DNA of 64,000 nucleotides from NCBI GenBank assembly GCA_938092135.1, contig CALLJL010000002.1:226144-290143 (forward strand). Direction: 5' to 3'. The DNA is from an uncultured bacterium (lineage in GTDB: Bacteria; Acidobacteriota; Aminicenantia; Aminicenantales; CALLJL01). Under the pieces are notes generated by a model that worked only from the letters and a program-made list of their open reading frames with translations, was not told the origin of the DNA and did no database searches. This document shows positions 36,063 to 42,942 of this stretch, piece by piece. Every line of letters starts with the position of its first letter. Position 1 is the first letter of the stretch. The translations under genes and the position numbers were made by a program.

Positions 36063-36080
36063 GGGACACAAACATTTTTT
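36063..36080 (+). repeat. Dispersed repeat, copy 1, just after the polyferredoxin stop
   Basis: GGGACACAAACATTTTTT begins 4 bases after the stop codon. An identical 18-base copy lies after polA at 45619. The motif resembles the GGGGACACAA-type ends near REP-associated Y1 transposases in other genomes (memory). No transposase is present here. The surrounding 36059-36380 spacer (322 bases) otherwise holds only the tandem repeats below. Confidence 0.6.
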
Positions 36081-36268
36081 CCATCAAACCTTTTTTCTCA
36101 AAAGAAGAAGCAAACGCTAAGAGGAATAAATTGGTCTTATAAAAACAATAAAAATAAATAAGGGAGACATGAGAATTTTTTCATCAAAGAAATGAATGGT
36201 GACAACCGAAAATGAAGAAAATAGGGGACTTTTGTCCTTGATGGCAAAATTGGTGATATATATATGCT

Positions 36269-36321
36269 GGATCTAATAAATGAAGCAGAATCTAATAAAT
36301 GCTAGTAGGATCCAATAAATG
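36269..36321 (+). repeat. Three degenerate direct repeats upstream/downstream of etfA
   Basis: Units GGATCTAATAAATG (36269), GAATCTAATAAATG (36288) and GGATCCAATAAATG (36308) recur every 19-20 bases, about two helical turns. A second pair, CAAAATTGGTGATATA-like and CAAAATTGGCGAAATA-like, flanks them. The spacing would suit cooperative protein binding or a small decayed repeat array. Confidence 0.55.
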
Positions 36322-36380
36322 TTTGGTGACAAAATTGGCGAAATAGGTGAAATGAATAAACAGGAACGAATAGAATTATT

Positions 36381-37367
36381 TTATTCAGCCAAAGCTTTTT
36401 TCAGCTCTTCTTTTAAATGAGGGATAATTTGAAAGAGATCGCCCACTACTCCTAAATCGGCCACTTTAAAAATGGGGGCTTCAGGATCTTTATTAATCGC
36501 CACAATTACCTTGGAGCTGCTCATTCCTGCCAGATGCTGAATAGAGCCGGAGATGCCGAAGGCCAGATAAAGGTTGGGGCAAACAGTTTTACCCGTCTGA
36601 CCGACTTGATGTTGATGACCTATCCAACCGCTATCAACAGCAGCTCTTGAAGCCCCCACAGCCGAACGAGGTATAAGGGCACTTAATTCTCGAAGCAAAT
36701 TGAAATTTTCAGCTGCTTTCATTCCCCGCCCGCCGGAGATAACAACTTCAGCTTCAGTGACATCAAGTTCAGCCCCTTCCTCCTTGACAATTTCCACTAC
36801 CCTGGCAGCAGCTCCAGAATAAGCCCCGCTGATCTCTTTCTCAATTATTTCGATCGCAGAAGGCAATTCTTCCTGTTTTATTTCCCTAAGAGGAAAAATA
36901 TTTGGCCTAAGAGTCGCCATTACTGGTTTAGTTTTTAATTTCAGAGTAAGGAGAGCTTTACCGGCATAAACAGGCCGGACAAAAACCAATGCTCCATCAA
37001 AGACCATGATTTGGGTGCAATCAGAAGCCAACGAAACGCAAAGCTTTGCCGCCAGACGAGGGGAAAGATCGCGGCCCATAGCTGTGGCCGCAAAAAAAAC
37101 AGCTTCAGGTTTCAATTCCTTAATTAATTCACTGAGATTATGAGCATATATTTCGGGTGAATAGGAATCAAAAATCTCTCCCTTGAGCCAGTAAATCTTC
37201 CTTGCTCCCTGAGCTTTAAGACTTGACTCATCACCTAATTCTGAGGCCATCACCACGGCCGCTGCCTCTTGCCCAAGTTCTTCGGCCCGGCGGCTTGCCT
37301 CTGCCAGAGCTTCAAGAGAAGATTTTTTAATTTTGCCTTCCCTTTTTTCCATAAATACCAGAATCAT
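36381..37367 (-). CDS. etfA: Electron transfer flavoprotein alpha subunit
   Basis: This 328-residue subunit binds FAD and with EtfB carries electrons from acyl-CoA or other dehydrogenases. The N-terminal domain is followed by the FAD-binding block: VISGGRGMKAAENF near residue 212, GASRAAVDSGWIGHQHQVGQTGK near 240 (in part), LYLAFGISGSIQHLAGM and AINKDPEAPIFKVADLGVVGDLF. Length is typical. It lies 12 bases after etfB. No acyl-CoA dehydrogenase or FixC/FixX gene is nearby, so the redox partner is unknown. Confidence 0.95.
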   Translation of the reverse strand: MILVFMEKREGKIKKSSLEALAEASRRAEELGQEAAAVVMASELGDESSLKAQGARKIYWLKGEIFDSYSPEIYAHNLSELIKELKPEAVFFAATAMGRDLSPRLAAKLCVSLASDCTQIMVFDGALVFVRPVYAGKALLTLKLKTKPVMATLRPNIFPLREIKQEELPSAIEIIEKEISGAYSGAAARVVEIVKEEGAELDVTEAEVVISGGRGMKAAENFNLLRELSALIPRSAVGASRAAVDSGWIGHQHQVGQTGKTVCPNLYLAFGISGSIQHLAGMSSSKVIVAINKDPEAPIFKVADLGVVGDLFQIIPHLKEELKKALAE

Positions 37368-37379
37368 TTTCCACCTCCT

Positions 37380-38162
37380 TCAGAGAATCTTGGCTTCTTC
37401 TCGCAGGAAACGAACAATCTCTTTAGCTGCCTCTTCAGGCGCCAGTTGAATGATTCGACCAGCTTTTTTAGCCGGGGGTGTTTCCAACTTTATCACCTCT
37501 ATTCCCGGGTTTAAAAATAATTCACTCAATTCGAGTTCCTCTAAGGGAATAACAGGTATTTCCTTTTTTTTAGCTGCCATAATTCCTTTCAGGGTTTCAT
37601 AGCGAGGTTCATTGAGACCTTTCTGAGCCGAGATTACAGCGGGGAGAGAAAAAACAACCTTTTCTTGGGCGCCCTCGATTTCCCTGAAGGCCACGCCTTC
37701 TTGGCCTTCAATTATCAGTTTAACAACAACATTAACTTGAGGAATACCTAGCAATTCAGCCACCATCGCCGGAACCTGAGCATTGTCAGCACCGAAGGAT
37801 TGCTTTCCAAAAAGGAGGAGGTCAAAATCAGGAAAACGCTTCTTTACAAGGGAGGCGATGGCCGCTGCCGTTTTTAATCCATCGAAAGATTCGGGAGCTG
37901 TATCCTTAATGAGAATGGCCTCATCTACCCCCATAGCCAGACATTTACGCAGAATCAGCAGCGCCTCTTCTTTACCAACAGAAATAGCAGTCACTTTGCC
38001 ACCTTTCGCCTCTCGAAGCCTCAAAGCCTCTTCAACGGCGTATTCATCGTAAGGACTGATAATAAAATTTAAACCTTCCTCCACAATTCCTTTGCCATCA
38101 GCTTGAATTCTTATTTTCGATTCTGTATCGGGAACTCTTTTAACAAAAACTAAAATATTCAT
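37380..38162 (-). CDS. etfB: Electron transfer flavoprotein beta subunit
   Basis: This 260-residue EtfB partner has the N-terminal MNILVFVKRVPDTESKIRI, the adenine-nucleotide loop region LLLFGKQSFGADNAQVPAMVAELL near residue 120 (in part), and the recognition-loop-like FSLPAVISAQKGLNEPRY near 195. Length is normal. The start has AAAGGAGG close upstream. A 304-base non-coding region separates it from fabF and probably holds its promoter. Confidence 0.95.
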   Translation of the reverse strand: MNILVFVKRVPDTESKIRIQADGKGIVEEGLNFIISPYDEYAVEEALRLREAKGGKVTAISVGKEEALLILRKCLAMGVDEAILIKDTAPESFDGLKTAAAIASLVKKRFPDFDLLLFGKQSFGADNAQVPAMVAELLGIPQVNVVVKLIIEGQEGVAFREIEGAQEKVVFSLPAVISAQKGLNEPRYETLKGIMAAKKKEIPVIPLEELELSELFLNPGIEVIKLETPPAKKAGRIIQLAPEEAAKEIVRFLREEAKIL

Positions 38163-38359
38163 TATTGCCTCCTTTCTTTAATCAAAGGAATAATCAATTA
38201 GGCTTAGTTTGATGATTTCCGAGGCTTAATTTGGTCCTTTTTAAACTATTAATTTTTTTATCTTTAATCAAACAGGATTGGTGGAAATACCATGAATATA
38301 ATCTGATTGAAGGGAAATCACTTTCTAAAATTATTGAATCATTTAACATTAAGATTTTT

Positions 38360-38391
38360 ATAATAAGTTCACTTTATAATAAATTCACTTT
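38360..38391 (-). repeat. 16-bp tandem repeat in the fabF-etfB spacer
   Basis: On the minus strand AAAGTGAAYTTATTAT occurs twice in direct tandem (38391-38376, 38375-38360), with one C/T difference, about 200 bases upstream of etfB. A second repeated motif, AGATCAAAGATYCAAT-like, lies near 38405-38440. The 38163-38466 spacer contains no gene that I can see; the repeats may be binding sites. Confidence 0.5.
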
Positions 38392-38466
38392 AATTACCTA
38401 ATTTTATCAAAGATCAATTTTCCAGATCAAAGATTCAATCAGCTGACTCGGCTAAGTTCAATCAAT

Positions 38467-39714
38467 TCAATCCATAAATCGCTTGAGAATCAGACACCCA
38501 TTGGTTCCACCAAAACCAAAAGAATTGGTCATGGCATAATTGATCTGCGTCTTTCTGGCTTGATTCGGCACATAATCCAGGTCACATTCGGGATCAGGAA
38601 ACTCATAATTGATGGTCGGAGGAAGAATCTGATGATAGAGGGAAAGGGCAGTAAAAGCAGTTTCAATCGCTCCGGCGGCCCCAAGTAGATGCCCAGTCAT
38701 CGACTTGGTTGAACTCACCGCCAGTTTATAGGCATGCTCGCCAAAAATCTTCTTTATGGCAAGAGTTTCTATTCGGTCATTCAGCGGAGTAGAAGTTCCG
38801 TGGGCATTAATATATCCGATGTCCTCAGGTTTAAGTTGGGCATCTTTAAGAGCTCTCGCCATCACAGCTGCTGCTCCTTCACCTTCAGGATCAGGTGCAG
38901 CCACATGATAGGCGTCGCCACTCATACCATAGCCCACTATTTCGGCATAAATTCTGGCTCCCCTCTTTAAAGCCAGACCCAGCTCTTCCAATATCAAAAT
39001 GCCTGCTCCTTCGCCCATAACAAAGCCATCCCTTTGAGCATCAAAGGGCCGGGAAGCTCGCTGCGGCTCCTCATTCCTTTCAGAAAGAGCCTTCATAGCA
39101 CAGAAGCCAGCAACCCCAAGGGGAGTGATGGGAGCCTCAGAGCCACCGGCTATCATAATCTGAGCTTCACCCCTCGCAATTATCCGATAAGAATCACCAA
39201 TAGCATGAAGGCCTGTAGTACAGGCGGTGGCTGTAGCTGAATTTGGTCCGCGACTGCGATAACGAATTGATATCTGTCCAGCAGCCTCATTGATAATTGT
39301 CGCCACAAGAAAAAAAGGAGAAACTCTCTCCGGTCCCTTCTCCAAAAGCACCTTGTGCCACTCCTCAATCTGGCCAATGCCGCCAATGCCACTACCAACA
39401 TAAACGCCGCAATTATCGCCTTCAAGGAGAGCCGGATCGATACCAGCATCTTCAACCGCCAAAGCCGCCGCCGCCAAGGCATACTGAATGAACAAATCCA
39501 TCCTCCTGACCTCTTTGCGATCAATAAAAACCAAGGGATCAAAATCACGGATCTCAGCGGCGATGCGAGTAGGATAGCGGGAGGTATCAAAGCGGGTTAT
39601 TAGGCCAACTCCACTTTCGCCTTTAAGCAGCCTTTCCCAGGTTTTTTTTGTCCCTACGCCAAGGGGAGAAACAAGACCAATTCCCGTAATCACAACTCTT
39701 CTTTGGGAGTTCAT
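38467..39714 (-). CDS. fabF: 3-oxoacyl-[acyl-carrier-protein] synthase II
   Basis: This 415-residue elongating ketosynthase extends acyl-ACP chains. The thiolase-fold catalytic triad is visible: cysteine in TACTTGLHAIGDSYR, histidine in INAHGTSTPLNDRIE and histidine in STKSMTGHLLGAAGAIE, with the C-terminal NSFGFGGTNG. Length is standard. acpP lies 20 bases upstream. It is the last gene of the yceD-rpmF-plsX-fabG-acpP-fabF lipid operon. Confidence 0.97.
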   Translation of the reverse strand: MNSQRRVVITGIGLVSPLGVGTKKTWERLLKGESGVGLITRFDTSRYPTRIAAEIRDFDPLVFIDRKEVRRMDLFIQYALAAAALAVEDAGIDPALLEGDNCGVYVGSGIGGIGQIEEWHKVLLEKGPERVSPFFLVATIINEAAGQISIRYRSRGPNSATATACTTGLHAIGDSYRIIARGEAQIMIAGGSEAPITPLGVAGFCAMKALSERNEEPQRASRPFDAQRDGFVMGEGAGILILEELGLALKRGARIYAEIVGYGMSGDAYHVAAPDPEGEGAAAVMARALKDAQLKPEDIGYINAHGTSTPLNDRIETLAIKKIFGEHAYKLAVSSTKSMTGHLLGAAGAIETAFTALSLYHQILPPTINYEFPDPECDLDYVPNQARKTQINYAMTNSFGFGGTNGCLILKRFMD

Positions 39715-39734
39715 TCCTCTTCTTTGGAAGAACT

Positions 39735-39977
39735 TTATTTAAGCTTGCTGGCTATATAATCTACTGCTTTGCCCACAGTGGAAAGCTTTTCAGCTTCATC
39801 ATCGGGAATGTTAAGACCAAAGGTTTCTTCTAAGGCCATGACCAGTTCCACCGTGTCAAGGGAATCGGCTCCAAGGTCCTCGACAAAAGAAGCCGACTCC
39901 GTTACCTGGTCCTCAGAAATAGATAGCTTATCCGCCACCACTTCTCGTACTTTTTTTAATATTTCTTCCCTCTCCAT
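39735..39977 (-). CDS. acpP: Acyl carrier protein
   Basis: This 80-residue acidic carrier holds growing acyl chains on a phosphopantetheine arm attached to the serine in [17 protein letters not shown]. Helices I-IV are typical, and the start [18 protein letters not shown] matches the family. A good ribosome site (AGGAGG) precedes the ATG. It lies between fabG and fabF, the usual order. Confidence 0.97.
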   Translation of the reverse strand: MEREEILKKVREVVADKLSISEDQVTESASFVEDLGADSLDTVELVMALEETFGLNIPDDEAEKLSTVGKAVDYIASKLK

Positions 39978-40022
39978 CCTTTTACCTCCTGATTGATTTT
40001 TATATTTGAGGCCAAGGCGGAA

Positions 40023-40781
40023 TTACATATACATTCCACCGTTGACGTTTATTACCTGTCCCGTTATGTAAGAAGCCTCATCGGAAAGAAGAAAAATAAC
40101 CGCGGCCGCAACATCCTCGGGTAAACCAAAGCGTTTCATCGGAATGAGCTCGAGAAAAGCCTTCTTAATTTCCTCTGGCAATCTCTCAGTCATCGCTGTC
40201 TGGATATAACCTGGGGCGACACAATTAACCGTAATTCCCCGCTGAGCCACTTCCCTAGCTAAGGCCTTGGTAAATCCAATTACCCCGGCTTTTGAAGCGG
40301 CATAATTGGTTTGACCAACGTTACCCATAAGACCGACAACGGATGAAATGTTAACGATTCGGCCATAGCGTTGGTTGATCATGGCCCTGATAGCCGCCTT
40401 AGAAAAATTAAAAACGCCTTTTAAATTAACGGCCAGAACCGCATCCCACTCTTCTTCTTTGAGACGCATGAGAAGGGCGTCCCGAGTTATTCCAGCGTTA
40501 TTGATGAGATGATCAATTCGGCCAAACTCGGCTAATACAGCCTCACAAACCCTCTGGGCTTCAGCCAGCTGACTGACATCGGCCTTAAAATTCAAAGCCT
40601 TTCCTCCTGCCTGAGCAATGTCCTGGTCAACAGCCTTTAATTTATCTTCCTGAATATCCACAAGAACAACCGTAGCACCTTCTTCAGCCAATCTTTTGGC
40701 TATAACTTCCCCAATACCCTGGGAGGCACCGGTCACAATCGATATCTTGGAAACAAATCGACCTTCAGGCTTTAAGGCCAT
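40023..40781 (-). CDS. fabG: 3-oxoacyl-[acyl-carrier-protein] reductase
   Basis: This 252-residue short-chain dehydrogenase reduces 3-oxoacyl-ACP with NADPH. It has the cofactor motif TGASQGIGEVIA, NNAGITRDALLMRL, the catalytic Ser in VNISSVVGLMGN and the Tyr-Lys pair in YAASKAGVIGFTKALARE, and ends YITGQVINVNGGMYM, the classical FabG end. The first 10 residues extend the usual start. It overlaps plsX by 17 bases. Confidence 0.95.
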   Translation of the reverse strand: MALKPEGRFVSKISIVTGASQGIGEVIAKRLAEEGATVVLVDIQEDKLKAVDQDIAQAGGKALNFKADVSQLAEAQRVCEAVLAEFGRIDHLINNAGITRDALLMRLKEEEWDAVLAVNLKGVFNFSKAAIRAMINQRYGRIVNISSVVGLMGNVGQTNYAASKAGVIGFTKALAREVAQRGITVNCVAPGYIQTAMTERLPEEIKKAFLELIPMKRFGLPEDVAAAVIFLLSDEASYITGQVINVNGGMYM

Positions 40782-41787
40782 AAATCACCCCCTCCATTTT
40801 TAATAATTCGGCCTGAATCTTTTCTTGGACTTTGTTCTTAGCCATCTCAATGGCCATCCTTACAGCATTGCGAACAGCCTGAGCATTCGAGCGGCCATGG
40901 CCGACAACACAGGTTCCTTTAACACCAAGAAGATGGGCCCCTCCATATTCTGAATAATCAATCTGCCTGTAAATTCTTTTTAAATGCTTTTTCATAAGAA
41001 AAAGACCAATTTTAGCCAGAAAATTTTTGGTCACCTCTCTTTTGGCAAGGGAAAGAAGCATCTCCACAACGCCCTCGCTGACTTTTAAGGCCACATTGCC
41101 GGTGAAACCATCGCTGACAATAACCTCGGCCTTTCCGGAGTAAATATCCCGGCCCTCCACATTGCCAATAAAATTAATTGGCAATTTTTCCAATCTCTCA
41201 AAGGCTTCCTTAGTTATATCATTTCCTTTAACTTCTTCTTCGCCAATGCTCATTAAAGCAACTCTCGGATTAAAAACTCCCATAACACTTTCCATAAAAA
41301 TTTTACCCATTAGGGCAAATTGGACTAAATGATGGGGCCGGCAATTGACACTGGCGCCAACATCGATCAAAAGAGTCGATCCCTGTAGAGTGGGAACAAG
41401 AAGCGCTAGGGCAGGCTTATCGACCCCATAGAGGGGGCCAAGAATTTTATGGGAAATATAAACGACGGCCGCCGTATTGCCCATACTCACAAGGGCATCA
41501 GCCTGATTTTCTTTAACCAGCAAGGCACATACCTGAAGCGATGACCTTTTCTTTCGATAAAAAGTGAAAAGGCCTTCACCCATTCCAATGGCTTCAGGAG
41601 CATGAACAATTTTGAGGGCAGAAATTAAATCCCGATTTGCAGGTAATTTTTTCAGTTCAGCTTCAATTTTATCCCGCTGACCAACAAGAAAGACCTCCAC
41701 TCCAAAATCAGCCGCAGCTCGGGCAGCACCTTGGACAATAACCCTGGGGCCATAATCGCCGCCCATGGCATCAACGGCAATCCTCAA
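40765..41787 (-). CDS. plsX: Phosphate acyltransferase PlsX
   Basis: This 340-residue enzyme makes acyl-phosphate from acyl-ACP and orthophosphate for phospholipid synthesis. It begins MRIAVDAMGGDYGPRVIVQG. LLIDVGASVNCRPHHLVQFA and VIVSDGFTGNVALKVSEGVV are typical. It sits between rpmF (18 bases upstream) and fabG. No fabH or fabD follows, so initiation of fatty-acid synthesis must be encoded elsewhere. Confidence 0.96.
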   Translation of the reverse strand: MRIAVDAMGGDYGPRVIVQGAARAAADFGVEVFLVGQRDKIEAELKKLPANRDLISALKIVHAPEAIGMGEGLFTFYRKKRSSLQVCALLVKENQADALVSMGNTAAVVYISHKILGPLYGVDKPALALLVPTLQGSTLLIDVGASVNCRPHHLVQFALMGKIFMESVMGVFNPRVALMSIGEEEVKGNDITKEAFERLEKLPINFIGNVEGRDIYSGKAEVIVSDGFTGNVALKVSEGVVEMLLSLAKREVTKNFLAKIGLFLMKKHLKRIYRQIDYSEYGGAHLLGVKGTCVVGHGRSNAQAVRNAVRMAIEMAKNKVQEKIQAELLKMEGVIYGLKA

Positions 41788-41805
41788 GGATTACTCCTGG
41801 CTATG

Positions 41806-41988
41806 TTATTCTTCTTCGCCCTCAATAACCTGCCGGCCTCGATACCAACCGCAATGAGGACAGGCTCGATGAGGCATCTTGGGATTGCCACAGTTGGGAC
41901 AAAGGGAAAAGGCCGGCAATTCAAGGGCATGGTGGGAACGTCTTTTCCCTCGACGGGAAGGAGAATGACGGCGTTTTGGATTAGGCAT
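41806..41988 (-). CDS. rpmF: 50S ribosomal protein L32
   Basis: This 60-residue protein starts MPNPKRRHSPSRRGKRRSHH and carries a zinc ribbon (CPNCGNPKMPHRACPHC, two CxxC pairs). Length is typical. It lies 4 bases after yceD and just before plsX, a highly conserved arrangement in bacteria. Confidence 0.97.
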   Translation of the reverse strand: MPNPKRRHSPSRRGKRRSHHALELPAFSLCPNCGNPKMPHRACPHCGWYRGRQVIEGEEE

Positions 41989-41992
41989 CTTT

Positions 41993-42505
41993 TTATCTCT
42001 TCAATAATTTTAATTTTTCTAGACGAGGATCAGTTACGTCATTAAGGCATTGGCAACGCCCTTCGCGGCGAACCTGACCGCAAACAGGGCAAAGGCCTTC
42101 ACAATCTTCTGAACATAAAGGTTTCAGAGGAAAGGCAAGGTTAATCTGTTCAAGAATGATATCACGTAAATTTATCTGACGATTGTAATAAAAAAGTCGA
42201 TTAATATCTTCTTCCTCGAGTTCTTCCTTTATTTCATCGAGTTCTTCAGGAAGATAAATTAAGTCAAAGGCAAGATCAAGGGGAAACTCAAAGGGCTGAA
42301 GGCAGCGGCTACAAATAACACTCAGCCTTACATTAATATTTCCCTTAATCCAGACCTCTTCACCCAATCGATTGATAATGGCCTCAGTGTGGGCCGGCTC
42401 AAGGAAAACGGCATCCTCCTCGACCAGGTCGACGCTCAGAAATTCGAAATCGCGGACAATATGGAGCCCTTCCTGAGGAATCTTGTCGACTTCAATGAGC
42501 ATCAA
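41993..42505 (-). CDS. yceD: YceD/DUF177 family protein
   Basis: This 170-residue protein belongs to DUF177, linked to 23S rRNA accumulation and ribosome assembly. It shows CSRCLQPFEFPLDL in the middle and a C-terminal cysteine cluster (CSEDCEGLCPVCGQ, then GRCQC) that could bind zinc. It opens the rpmF-plsX-fab operon and has a strong promoter upstream. Confidence 0.9.
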   Translation of the reverse strand: MMLIEVDKIPQEGLHIVRDFEFLSVDLVEEDAVFLEPAHTEAIINRLGEEVWIKGNINVRLSVICSRCLQPFEFPLDLAFDLIYLPEELDEIKEELEEEDINRLFYYNRQINLRDIILEQINLAFPLKPLCSEDCEGLCPVCGQVRREGRCQCLNDVTDPRLEKLKLLKR

Positions 42506-42541
42506 TACTCCTTGTTAAATTTATTCTTTAATGAATTTTCT

Positions 42542-42569
42542 ATTATATCACCTCCCCCTTGTTTGTCAA
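42542..42569 (-). promoter_or_regulatory. Near-consensus sigma-70 promoter for the yceD-fab operon
   Basis: The minus strand has TTGACA (42569-42564) and TATAAT (42547-42542), both perfect, with a 16-base spacer that contains GGGGGAGG. It lies 37 bases upstream of the yceD start, divergent from the next promoter. Confidence 0.8.
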
Positions 42570-42600
42570 CGAAAGTTACAAACCGGCGAAAGTCCTGCAG

Positions 42601-42628
42601 TTGACCTTCCTGGATAAAAAAGTATAAT
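42601..42628 (+). promoter_or_regulatory. Sigma-70 promoter for the small ORF-polA operon
   Basis: TTGACC (42601-42606) and a perfect TATAAT (42623-42628) are separated by 16 bases. The ATG at 42663 follows a leader of about 28 bases. Confidence 0.75.
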
Positions 42629-42662
42629 TTTAAAAGCAAAAATTTCTGAATAGGGCTGAAAG

Positions 42663-42938
42663 ATGAAGGTTCTTAACGAAGAAATACTTTATAAAGGGGT
42701 GTTAGTTCATCTTCAAACGCAAGACCTTGGCCCTCGGGAACCTGTTATTCAGGCCCTTCTTTATAAGTCTGGCCAAGTGATTCACACCCGCCGGATTTCC
42801 TATGCCCCCTATCTCAATCAGCCCAATTTCGCTGAAAAAGCTCAGTCCCTATTGAAAGATCTCCATACTTCTATCATTGCCGATATTCATGCCGGCAAAT
42901 TCGACCACCTGCTCACAGGCGGAAGAAAGCAGGAATAA
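42663..42938 (+). CDS. Hypothetical protein upstream of polA
   Basis: This 91-residue soluble protein has no recognised domain. Sequence features are VLVHLQTQDLGPREPVIQAL and YKSGQVIHTRRISYAP, then a helical C-terminus (EKAQSLLKDLHTSIIADIHAG). It starts 28 bases after a good promoter and ends 4 bases before the polA GTG, so it is the first gene of a two-gene unit. Function unknown. Confidence 0.75.
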   Translation: MKVLNEEILYKGVLVHLQTQDLGPREPVIQALLYKSGQVIHTRRISYAPYLNQPNFAEKAQSLLKDLHTSIIADIHAGKFDHLLTGGRKQE

Positions 42939-42942
42939 ACAG

